Below, piece by piece: positions 15,022-22,341 of a DNA stretch of 23,709 nt. The DNA is from Candidatus Treponema excrementipullorum (GTDB taxonomy: Bacteria; Spirochaetota; Spirochaetia; Treponematales; Treponemataceae): assembly GCA_018883625.1 (NCBI GenBank), contig JAHLFV010000185.1, forward strand, positions 1-23,709. Reading direction: 5' to 3'. The translations under genes were made by a program, and so were the position numbers. Below the pieces are notes generated by a model. That model was not told the origin of the DNA. It worked only from the letters and a program-made list of their open reading frames with translations, and searched no databases. Numbering within the stretch: position 1 is the first letter of the stretch; each line of letters begins with the position of its first letter.

Positions 15022-16289
15022 TCAATTATCGGAATATATAATACCTTCCCTATAGATAAAATTGCATTTTCCTTAATGTTATTGGCATCGCAAATATCAT
15101 CCACAGTTACACCGAAACGGCGGGAAATTCCCCAAAGAGTATCTCCTTTTACCACGGTGTAGGTTTCTTCTCTGGAAGGGACTTTGAGGGTTTTCATAAC
15201 TTCTTCCGCTTCTTCTTTTGTGCCCCGAGGAACACGAATCGTATATCTTGTTAAAGGCGGTGTCCTTCCTCGCAGTAAAGCGGGATTTAAAAACTCCAAA
15301 ATACTCAAATCTAAGTTCATAGCTTGGGCAAGGGCGTTAAGAGAAACAGACTTCTCAGTAACCACTTCATCCCATTGAACGGCGTCTTCTGCTGTAACTT
15401 TGGGAAAAGTTAACCCGTACTGTTCTTCATTTAATACCAGTTCTGCCACAGCCAGAAATTTAGGGACATAGAGTTCTGTTTGGGTGGATAATTTGTTTGA
15501 TTCTGCCAGTTCCCAGTAATTTTTCATATCGTACCGTACCAAAAGTCTGTTAATTGCACCGGCGCCGGCGTTATAGGCAGCTAAAGCTAAGGACCAATCC
15601 TGAAACCAGTTGTAATTATCCTGAAGTTTTTTTATGGCAGCATCTGTTGATTTCCAAGGGTCTAATCGTTCGTCTACCCAATCGTTTTTCATTAAAAGTC
15701 CGTCTATACTGTTTTCCATGAACTGCCACATTCCCAAAGCACCGGAACGGGATTTTGCAGTGGTTTTATATTCCGATTCGATTACAGGTAGATATTCAAG
15801 AGCCATGGGTAATCCGGCTTCTTCCAGCTTTTGCCTGATATAGGGTCGATAGGGGGCTCCCGCTTCTAAAGTATTTGTAAGCCACTGTATTCCAAAGTTA
15901 CTTTGAAATTCTTTAAGGTATTTTTGCAAATCTTCCTGTTCTACGGGAGTCAGAAAAAGCTCCAACTCTGTGTGCAAAGCAACACTTTGAGAAAGCTCCT
16001 CCGGGGAAACGGTGTCTTTGTTTATTTCCACTGCATGAAAGTCTTCAACGGATGCCAGCTGTAGCGAGGAATCGGGGGAAAGTGTATCTTTTTGCTGTTG
16101 TTGTTCCTGTTCCGTATCGGCAGTTGGATAAACTCCTAAGGTAACAAAAAGAAAAATTGCCACGATACAAAGATATCTTGGTTTGATGTGACTGTCACGG
16201 TAAAAACGTACAGGACTGTACCGGTCAGCACAATCGGAAAGTTTTCGGTCCCCATAAGCATATCCTTTCCGGATAAGATGATATCTCAT
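15018..16289 (-). CDS. LysM lytic murein transglycosylase (MltD-like)
   Basis: Lytic transglycosylases cleave the MurNAc-GlcNAc bond of peptidoglycan, forming 1,6-anhydro ends. The 423 residues have a cytoplasmic N-terminus of about 36 residues and one membrane segment (about 38-56, YLCIVAIFLFVTLGVYPTA). After a Gln-rich linker comes an SLT domain (about 140-290). It has the catalytic E171 (PVIESEYKTTAKSRSGALG), the GMWQF motif and ALAAYNAGAGAINR. A degenerate LysM-like segment follows at about 313-355, then a clear C-terminal LysM (376-420, YTVVKGDTLWGISRRFGV). No lipobox was found, so it is probably anchored by the N-terminal helix. Four-base ATGA overlaps join it to both neighbours. The context suggests wall remodelling together with the OmpA-domain protein. 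Confidence 0.92.
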   Translation of the reverse strand: MRYHLIRKGYAYGDRKLSDCADRYSPVRFYRDSHIKPRYLCIVAIFLFVTLGVYPTADTEQEQQQQKDTLSPDSSLQLASVEDFHAVEINKDTVSPEELSQSVALHTELELFLTPVEQEDLQKYLKEFQSNFGIQWLTNTLEAGAPYRPYIRQKLEEAGLPMALEYLPVIESEYKTTAKSRSGALGMWQFMENSIDGLLMKNDWVDERLDPWKSTDAAIKKLQDNYNWFQDWSLALAAYNAGAGAINRLLVRYDMKNYWELAESNKLSTQTELYVPKFLAVAELVLNEEQYGLTFPKVTAEDAVQWDEVVTEKSVSLNALAQAMNLDLSILEFLNPALLRGRTPPLTRYTIRVPRGTKEEAEEVMKTLKVPSREETYTVVKGDTLWGISRRFGVTVDDICDANNIKENAILSIGKVLYIPIIE

Positions 16290-17326
16290 AGCATTTCACC
16301 GTAATAAATACCGGCCCATTCCCATCGTCCGTGAATCTCTGGATCAATGGGAAAGTTGACCTTTCTGAAATAAAGATACCACACAGGTACATAGTCGCTC
16401 CATCCCCAAGTTCGTAGATAAGCTTCGTTAGGATTGGAAGCTTCATCCAGTTCCGCACTGTAGCGGATACGATTTCCCGTCATGTATCCTCGCATGGAAA
16501 AGTCTTTTTGACTATTTGTGTCGTATTCATCCTGTTTCCATGACATGGCAAAAAAGTTTACCTTGGATTTATAGGAGTCAAGCTGACGATAATTGTAGTT
16601 TGTAATAGCCCGCTTTATAGCGGTTTCCAACTCCTCCAGAGTTTCAAAGGTCCAGTCTTTGGGAGAGGCGTTAAAGTCTACCAATTGCTGAGCCTGATTG
16701 TAGGCGTTGGGGGCTCCGGGAATCTGAATAGACAAAGCATCAGGTTGGGATAGGAAGTTGGAGTAAGATTCCAAAGCTTTATCCCACTCTCCCTGATTTT
16801 CGTATTCAACTGCCAAACGGTAGTAAAGCTCTGTAATATTAACTTTTTCTGGAAACTGGGTAATCATCTGGTTAAGATAGGTGATTCTGTTGGCCGGATT
16901 CGTACTGATTTGGATCAAGTTTTTCAGACACAAAAAGTGGATGGATTCTCCCCGCACCGTTAAATCTTGGCATGTACTGATAATTCGATCAAAATAGTAT
17001 TCTGCCATGGGCTCTGCTTCAAGCTGTAAATAAGTATGTGCCAACATTAAAAGCCAGTAGACATTGTACATATCATCGGGATTGTTTTCCACGTAACTGG
17101 ATAAAAAAATCAGCAAATCATTGTATTTTTTCTCTGCCAACAAGTTGTTAGCATATCGGCTGATAACCGTATATTTACTTTCTTGAGGTAAGTCCTGTTC
17201 TGTCAGAAGGGTAAAAAGCTGATTCTGGGTTTCTTCAAGTTTACTTAACTCGGTGTGACAGCCGGCAAAAGTTACTAAAAATAAGGGTAAAAAAAAACTA
17301 TAAAATATTGTTTTTAGTAATCGCAT
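16286..17326 (-). CDS. TPR-type lipoprotein, first gene of the envelope operon
   Basis: A 346-residue putative lipoprotein. The signal peptide has FAGC with the lipidated cysteine at residue 23. Residues about 40-215 are helical with TPR-like pairs, for example YYRLAVEYENQGEWDKALESYSNFLSQ written across residues about 165-193. TPR scaffolds usually mediate protein contacts. The C-terminal third (about 235-346) is different: it is rich in Trp and Tyr, reads like a compact beta domain, and I cannot name it. The stop overlaps the LysM gene start by four bases (ATGA). No Shine-Dalgarno precedes the ATG, but a promoter with the leaderless geometry does. The arrangement recalls the genes before tp0624 in T. 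pallidum; that is from memory and not checked. Confidence 0.85.
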   Translation of the reverse strand: MRLLKTIFYSFFLPLFLVTFAGCHTELSKLEETQNQLFTLLTEQDLPQESKYTVISRYANNLLAEKKYNDLLIFLSSYVENNPDDMYNVYWLLMLAHTYLQLEAEPMAEYYFDRIISTCQDLTVRGESIHFLCLKNLIQISTNPANRITYLNQMITQFPEKVNITELYYRLAVEYENQGEWDKALESYSNFLSQPDALSIQIPGAPNAYNQAQQLVDFNASPKDWTFETLEELETAIKRAITNYNYRQLDSYKSKVNFFAMSWKQDEYDTNSQKDFSMRGYMTGNRIRYSAELDEASNPNEAYLRTWGWSDYVPVWYLYFRKVNFPIDPEIHGRWEWAGIYYGEML

Positions 17327-17332
17327 TTTTTT

Positions 17333-17361
17333 ATTTTATCATGGTCATAAGTTATTGGCAA
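17333..17361 (-). promoter_or_regulatory. Predicted leaderless promoter of the TPR-LysM-OmpA operon
   Basis: Read on the minus strand, TTGCCA (17356-17361), a 17-bp spacer, TAAAAT (17333-17338), six A, then ATG at 17326. The predicted +1 coincides with the A of the ATG. Its -35 shares bases with the -35 of the divergent promoter. Confidence 0.65.
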
Positions 17362-17383
17362 GACGCCTTTCTTGGTGTATTCT
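17355..17383 (+). promoter_or_regulatory. Predicted promoter of the membrane protein/TPR lipoprotein unit
   Basis: TTGGCA (17355-17360), a 17-bp spacer, and TATTCT (17378-17383). The predicted start at 17390 leaves a 10-nt leader (AGGAGTGTGT) that still contains AGGAG. The -35 overlaps the opposite-strand -35 by five of six bases. Confidence 0.55.
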
Positions 17384-17399
17384 ATTGAGAGGAGTGTGT

Positions 17400-18017
17400 A
17401 TGTCATCTAAAAATAAGAATACGGAACAGGGAAAATCAAAATTTATTTCTAGTTTTTTGGCCTTGGGAATATTGTTTATTTTAGGTGGCTTTTTCCTATT
17501 GGTATTGCTTCTGAAGAAAGCTTCCATAGCAGATCATCTTCTGCCTTCCGGTTTACTGTTATTTTTGGGAGCTTTGGGATTTTATCTGTCTATGTCAGGG
17601 ACTGTGAAAAAAAGTGTTATTACTTTGGGTCTGTTTTTTACCTTGACAGGTGCCTTGGTGCTGTTTATAGATGTAGGTATTATTCCCTTTGGCATGAATT
17701 TGTTGTGGCCCGTTATTCTGATAAACGCTGGACTGTCTTTAATTTTTTCTTTTATCGTTGTCCATCAGAAAATAAAGTTTTCTTATGTAATTTTGGCAAT
17801 TTTTTCTCTGATTTTAGGTTTTATCTTTTTGCTGTTTTCCTTGGATATTATTGTGGCTCCCTTGATAAATCTTGTTAGTCAGTGGTGGCCTGTATTTTTT
17901 ATTATTGCAGGAATGGGCTTGATTCTTTTGTTTTACATAAAAAAACAAAAAATTATCAAATTGGATGATATTGACGACGAAGAATCCGAGGATTTATTTT
18001 GTGGGAAAGAAAGGTAA
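17400..18017 (+). CDS. Six-helix integral membrane protein of unknown function
   Basis: A 205-residue membrane protein with about six hydrophobic helices. A charged N-terminus (MSSKNKNTEQGKSK) and an acidic C-terminal tail (DDIDDEESEDLF) probably face the cytoplasm. Two segments share the pattern WPVxxIxxGxxL (LWPVILINAGLSLIF and WWPVFFIIAGMGLILL). This pattern is seen in the membrane part of LiaF/DUF5668-like proteins, so it may belong to that loose group; the function is not predictable. I chose the ATG at 17400 because GAGAGGAG lies five bases upstream; an upstream extension would cross the promoter. The last 17 bases overlap the following TPR lipoprotein gene, suggesting co-transcription and a shared role. 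Confidence 0.82.
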   Translation: MSSKNKNTEQGKSKFISSFLALGILFILGGFFLLVLLLKKASIADHLLPSGLLLFLGALGFYLSMSGTVKKSVITLGLFFTLTGALVLFIDVGIIPFGMNLLWPVILINAGLSLIFSFIVVHQKIKFSYVILAIFSLILGFIFLLFSLDIIVAPLINLVSQWWPVFFIIAGMGLILLFYIKKQKIIKLDDIDDEESEDLFCGKER

Positions 18018-19713
18018 GACAGTTATTCTATGGATTATTACAGTAGTATTTTTTCTTTTCTCATGTTCTAGTACCCCAAAAAGCGGTAGCGGAGAATTTG
18101 TCCCCTCTGAAATTACCTCTCTTTATGTGCCCGGTAAAAATAACGGTTTTTTTTCTTTCCCAGATCCGGGCATTATGACTAACATGGAAATCGGAAGTCC
18201 CAAGTATCTTCGCCAAGCAGTTACCAAAGTAAAAAACTCCGGTATTATGACAGATAAAGAGAAGGTTATACTGACTATTGCTTCTGAGATAATGTCCACG
18301 GTGTGGGTTAGTGAAACCACATATATAGAAAAACCGAAAGATATAAGTCCCAATGTGTACACCGAGGCTATTGCTACGGCAAAAAGCGGACTCTATGATG
18401 AAAATACAGGAAAATATGACTTTTTTACCACTGTTTTACCTTCTCTTGTTTTATTTTCTTCCAGTACAGATACATCCTATTACCCTCAGGCTTTAGAAGA
18501 TTTGAATTCTGCTCTCAAAATGAACGATAATTCCGTCCTCGTTTTATATATGTTGGGATACTTGCATGAATCCATGGGAAATTATTCGGAAGCCCTCAAA
18601 ATGTATTCCAGAGCCATAGAGTTAGACAGAGATTGTTTTGAATGTTGCTACAGAGCTATCAATGTAAAACTGAGTTTGGGAAATTACGGGGATGTGTACA
18701 GAGAAGCAGAAAACTTACTGAAAAAATATCCTCAAAATTTGGACTTGCTAAAATTATGTGCTAAATCGTTATACTACGTGGGAGATTATGCAAAGGCGGA
18801 AGATTACATTGCTCAGGTATTGCAGCAGGATTCTACCAATGCCGAATATATTCTTTTGCGAATAAAAATTTTGGTAGAACAAAAAGACTATGTCAAAGCT
18901 TCTACGCTTTTGGATTTGTACGCCCGCACAGACAAAAAAGCAAAAGAGTATTTGCTTTTACGTTCTCGGGTCCAATTGGAATGGAATAAAAATACAATAG
19001 CTGCCGCATCCAGTGTGGAACAAGCCCTTGAATTATATCCTAACGATTACGATGTCCTTTTAGCTGCAGCTTCTTTGGCTTCATCTTCCAAAAGAAAAAT
19101 AGCCGGTTTAGAAGCCAGTGATTTTGCCGAAATGGTTTTGGAAAAAGATCCGGGAAACCAAGGAGCATTATACATTTTGGCACAAAAAAACATCGAATCG
19201 GAAAATTGGAATGAAGCGTACAATACCACCAAAACCCTGCTGGGAGAGGAAGCTCCTTCTTTGGAAACTAAGTTGCTCCATGTTCGGGCTTGTATAGGGT
19301 TAGGTTATACCAAAGAGGCTTCTCAAATTATAGAGGCACTGTACGAAGAATATCCCGATTCGGAAGCTGTAAAGGAAAGCTATATTAGGGTTTTAGTGTC
19401 AAAAAAAGATTACGCAACAGCTCAGTCACTTATCTCTACATATCTTCCTTCGGCTTCTTCTTCATTTAAAAGTTTTCTCTACTATCAGCAAAGTCTTATG
19501 ACAAATTCTGATACAGAAAAACTGGCAGCTTTACGTCAAAGTTTGACGGCAAACCCACGAAATATAGAACCGTTGTTTGAGTTATATGTGTATTATTATA
19601 AAAAAGCCGATTACCGAAAAGCTCAGTATTATTTAAAACAAGTTGTCTCCCTAGACTCTTCCAATGAGGAATATTTGAGACTGAATCAGGAATTGGATTC
19701 CTTGTTAAAATAG
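18001..19713 (+). CDS. TPR-repeat lipoprotein
   Basis: A 570-residue putative lipoprotein built almost entirely of TPR helical repeats. From the GTG at 18001 the signal peptide reads MGKKGKTVILWIITVVFFLF followed by SC, lipobox LFSC, with the lipidated cysteine at residue 22. GAGG lies nine bases upstream. An ATG at 17965 would add 12 residues but weakens the signal peptide. Clear repeats include LYMLGYLHESMGNYSEALKM, then NYGDVYREAENLLKKYPQN, DYAKAEDYIAQVLQQDSTN and, near the end, DYRKAQYYLKQVVSLDSSN. Such proteins are usually scaffolds for envelope complexes; the partner is unknown. It overlaps the upstream membrane-protein gene by 17 bp. No terminator was seen before the rubredoxin promoter. 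Confidence 0.88.
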   Translation: MGKKGKTVILWIITVVFFLFSCSSTPKSGSGEFVPSEITSLYVPGKNNGFFSFPDPGIMTNMEIGSPKYLRQAVTKVKNSGIMTDKEKVILTIASEIMSTVWVSETTYIEKPKDISPNVYTEAIATAKSGLYDENTGKYDFFTTVLPSLVLFSSSTDTSYYPQALEDLNSALKMNDNSVLVLYMLGYLHESMGNYSEALKMYSRAIELDRDCFECCYRAINVKLSLGNYGDVYREAENLLKKYPQNLDLLKLCAKSLYYVGDYAKAEDYIAQVLQQDSTNAEYILLRIKILVEQKDYVKASTLLDLYARTDKKAKEYLLLRSRVQLEWNKNTIAAASSVEQALELYPNDYDVLLAAASLASSSKRKIAGLEASDFAEMVLEKDPGNQGALYILAQKNIESENWNEAYNTTKTLLGEEAPSLETKLLHVRACIGLGYTKEASQIIEALYEEYPDSEAVKESYIRVLVSKKDYATAQSLISTYLPSASSSFKSFLYYQQSLMTNSDTEKLAALRQSLTANPRNIEPLFELYVYYYKKADYRKAQYYLKQVVSLDSSNEEYLRLNQELDSLLK

Positions 19714-19761
19714 TTCCAGATATGATACATGCAATGTCCTAAAAAATTGTATAGTTTTTTA

Positions 19762-19790
19762 TTGCATAATTGATTTTTGTAGAGTATTAT
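19762..19790 (+). promoter_or_regulatory. Predicted leaderless promoter of rubredoxin
   Basis: TTGCAT (19762-19767), a 17-bp spacer, TATTAT (19785-19790), then six bases and the ATG at 19797. The predicted +1 falls on the A of the start codon. No Shine-Dalgarno is present. Confidence 0.65.
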
Positions 19791-19796
19791 TTTTGT

Positions 19797-19961
19797 ATGA
19801 AATATGAATGCTCTGTATGCGGATATGTGTATGACTCTCAACGAGGAGATAAAGAGGGAGACGTTGCTCCCGGAACGATTTTTGAAGATCTCTTAGATAG
19901 CTGGATATGCCCTCTTTGCGGTGCGCCTAAAACTGACTTCTTTCCTAAAGAAGAATTATAG
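19797..19961 (+). CDS. Rubredoxin
   Basis: A 54-residue, single-domain rubredoxin, a small cytoplasmic electron carrier with one Fe held by four cysteines. The two ligand pairs are CSVCGYVYD (C5, C8) and CPLCGAPK (C38, C41), with the usual length and acidic surface. In anaerobes and spirochaetes it commonly passes electrons to superoxide reductase (neelaredoxin) or rubrerythrin in oxygen defence. None of those genes is in this window, so its partner here is inferred. The ATG at 19797 is certain because the canonical MKYECSVCGY begins there; an in-frame upstream ATG would lie in the promoter. It stands alone and converges on the chemoreceptor gene. Confidence 0.96.
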   Translation: MKYECSVCGYVYDSQRGDKEGDVAPGTIFEDLLDSWICPLCGAPKTDFFPKEEL

Positions 19962-19991
19962 GGTAGCGATTCTTTCTGAACCGCCACGCAC

Positions 19992-22118
19992 CTATACCTG
20001 AAATTGCTCCAACTTTTCTGATATCTCGCTGATGGTTTTCTTTACCGTATCGGAGATGGAAGATAGAGCATCCCCTCTTAGGTGTATTTGTTCTGTGTTT
20101 GTATTTATTACGGAAATACTGTTTTCAATTTCTCTCGTAATTTCCTGTAGGTGTTGAGCTTCCAACAAAATCTGTTTGTTTCCGGCGGACATCTCCTTTG
20201 AAGCGGTTTTTACCTCAAAGGTGCTGTCATTTACGGAACGGAGAGCTTCACCGATCTGCTGTGAACCGATAGTCTGTTCTGTCATAGCTGCCTGAATTTG
20301 GTGGACCAAAACATTGGTAGTTTGAATTTCTCGGGAAATATCCTCAAACACTTTACTGGAGTCTTCTGAAACAGTAACAACATTTTCTATAGATGTGTGG
20401 ATCTTTGACAGCTGATCCCTGATCGTTCTAGACTGTTTTGATGAGGTTTCGGAAAGCTTACGTATTTCATCGGCAACAACACTGAATCCCTTACCGGCAC
20501 TACCTGCATGAGCTGCTTCAATAGCTGCATTCATAGCTAAGAGGTTTGTCTGGTTCGCTATGGAAGCAATAACTTGGTTTGCTTCGTGCAACATAACAGA
20601 CTGTTTTTCTATTTCAACAAGTTTTTGGTTTAGCTCAGAACGTTTTTCATTTCCCAGTTTAATGTCATCGGAAAGAGTATCAAAGGAATTAGTCATCTGT
20701 TCAACAGAATTGTTAACTGAAGATATATTTGCCAACATTTCTTCTATTGAGGAGGATGCCCCTGTTACTTGAGTAGATTGATTTTCAATCATGTTTTCCA
20801 AAGATAAGATGTTGGATGCAATTTGATTTACAGCACCAACTGTTTCTGTAACGGAATTTGTCTGTTTTGTAATATCTTGTCTGACTCTTTGTACATTGTC
20901 TGCAATTTGATTAATTGCGGTAACTGTTTCTTCTGTACTGACGTGAAGTTCTTCACCAACTTCTGTTAAGTGATTTTTTGATGAGTGAATACCGGAAACA
21001 ATGTTTTGTACTTTTTCTGTGAAAGCGTTAAAGCCGTCTGCCAAGCTGTTGATTTCCCTGAGAGAGTTGAGTTTAATGCGTTTTGTTAAATCTGCACTTC
21101 CGCTGGTAAGTTCCAATGTTGCCTTGTGGAGTTTTTTCAAAGGACTTGATACCAATCGGCTGACCAAAACACTTAAAATCACAGCCATCAGTGCCAACAG
21201 AATTGAAAAAAGAATCAAGTTTGTGGTAAGTAATGAAGAAAGAGAACCCATAAATTCTGCTGTTTCTACAGTAGTAACCAAAATCCAATCCACTGTAGAG
21301 AGTTTTGCATGAGAAACAAATTCTGATTTACCGTCTATATCCACAATTGCTGTACTGTTGTCTTGAGAAGTAAAAGTTGATGCCAGTGCATGAACAGGAT
21401 TGCTCTCATCTTGAAAGAGATTGTATGTCTGTGTGGTAGCTTGCTGTGACTCCTCACTGTTACCTCTGTTAAATAAATTGGAAATTACAGAAAACCAAGA
21501 ATCTCTGTCGGCAATAAGGTCTCCGTTTTGGGCATACAAACCGCAGGTCCCCGTTTCTCCCACTTTTTCCGATACAGCTAGTTTTATAACTTCTGTATGT
21601 TTTACATTTCCTCCCAACACGGCAACTATTTCTCCCGAAATTTTTACAGGGGTTGCTATGGTTATAACTTCAATGCGTTCTACTACGCCAAAATGAGGCT
21701 GAGAAACTACGGTTCTCCGTTTATTTATTACATCAGTAAAGTATGCTTCTGATTTTACATTTCCTGTTTTACCTGATTGTGAATACCAGTTACCCTCCAA
21801 GTCTGCAATCCAAAAACTGCTGTATTCTTGTAAATTGCCCATGGAGCCTAAACTGTTTGTCAAAAACTCATTGATGTCTTCGTAATCCAAGGACGTAACA
21901 ATAGGTGTAATTGCTAAAGTTTCTACTTCCGCAATTCTTTCTTTTAGCCATGTATCCGCTTTATTTGCGGAAAGTATGGTCTTATTTGTAACCTGGGACT
22001 CAATGTTTTCAAGAATTTCCGCCCTCATATATTGAAAATTTACAAATGATGTAATAAAAACCAAAAGCGTTGTGACGGAAATTGTCATGGAAAGAAAAAT
22101 GACACGAATACTTTTCAT
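19992..22118 (-). CDS. Methyl-accepting chemotaxis protein with Cache-type sensor
   Basis: A 708-residue transmembrane chemoreceptor that controls CheA kinase and thereby the flagella. Order of parts: TM1 (about 8-28), a periplasmic region of about 265 residues, TM2 (about 298-320), HAMP (about 321-375, with SSPLKKLHKATLELTSG), and a long coiled-coil signalling domain. The hairpin tip is at about 518-560 (IASIANQTNLLAMNAAIEAA, then GKGFSVVADEIRKLSE). The periplasmic part (FWIADLEGNWYS, ATPVKISGEIVAVLGGNV) reads as a double Cache domain. The amino-acid-type dCache signature is not obvious, so the ligand is unknown. The C-terminus (SEKLEQFQV) lacks a CheR-binding pentapeptide of the NWETF type. 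The start ATG has AGAGGG upstream. Confidence 0.95.
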   Translation of the reverse strand: MKSIRVIFLSMTISVTTLLVFITSFVNFQYMRAEILENIESQVTNKTILSANKADTWLKERIAEVETLAITPIVTSLDYEDINEFLTNSLGSMGNLQEYSSFWIADLEGNWYSQSGKTGNVKSEAYFTDVINKRRTVVSQPHFGVVERIEVITIATPVKISGEIVAVLGGNVKHTEVIKLAVSEKVGETGTCGLYAQNGDLIADRDSWFSVISNLFNRGNSEESQQATTQTYNLFQDESNPVHALASTFTSQDNSTAIVDIDGKSEFVSHAKLSTVDWILVTTVETAEFMGSLSSLLTTNLILFSILLALMAVILSVLVSRLVSSPLKKLHKATLELTSGSADLTKRIKLNSLREINSLADGFNAFTEKVQNIVSGIHSSKNHLTEVGEELHVSTEETVTAINQIADNVQRVRQDITKQTNSVTETVGAVNQIASNILSLENMIENQSTQVTGASSSIEEMLANISSVNNSVEQMTNSFDTLSDDIKLGNEKRSELNQKLVEIEKQSVMLHEANQVIASIANQTNLLAMNAAIEAAHAGSAGKGFSVVADEIRKLSETSSKQSRTIRDQLSKIHTSIENVVTVSEDSSKVFEDISREIQTTNVLVHQIQAAMTEQTIGSQQIGEALRSVNDSTFEVKTASKEMSAGNKQILLEAQHLQEITREIENSISVINTNTEQIHLRGDALSSISDTVKKTISEISEKLEQFQV

Positions 22119-22168
22119 TAATTGTCCCTCTGAGCATATCTTAAATTAGTCAATTTGTCCTATTTTAG

Positions 22169-22197
22169 ATTATATCATCTATAAATCGGGAATGCAA
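22169..22197 (-). promoter_or_regulatory. Predicted promoter of the chemoreceptor gene
   Basis: Read on the minus strand, TTGCAT (22192-22197), a 17-bp spacer, and a perfect TATAAT (22169-22174). The predicted start near 22162 gives a leader of about 43 nt with the AGAGGG Shine-Dalgarno. This is a sigma70-type, not a sigma28-type, promoter. Confidence 0.65.
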
Positions 22198-22306
22198 GAA
22201 AAATATGTGTCAAAAAATAATTGATTTTTGATGAAAATGTGACGGAAAGAAATCAAAGAAGATACTGTATCCCTGGCGTAATCCTTTACAGGAAAAGAGC
22301 CTTATC

Positions 22307-22335
22307 TTGACAAAAGTGCCTTTTAATTAGAAAAT
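22307..22335 (+). promoter_or_regulatory. Candidate leaderless promoter of pyrG
   Basis: A perfect TTGACA (22307-22312), a 17-bp spacer, and GAAAAT (22330-22335), then six bases and the ATG at 22342. The -10 matches consensus at only four positions, so support is weaker than for the MATE or rubredoxin promoter, but the spacing is identical and no Shine-Dalgarno exists. Confidence 0.5.
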
Positions 22336-22341
22336 CAGCCC

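Noticed and set aside
18123..18362. Short minus-strand open frame within the TPR lipoprotein gene
   Set aside because: It lies antisense within a long, well-supported TPR coding region and has no start signals.
22119..22153. A minus-strand TTGACT just before the chemoreceptor start as its -35
   Set aside because: No -10-like hexamer lies 16-18 bp downstream; that position holds the Shine-Dalgarno. The upstream TTGCAT-17-TATAAT pair is far better.
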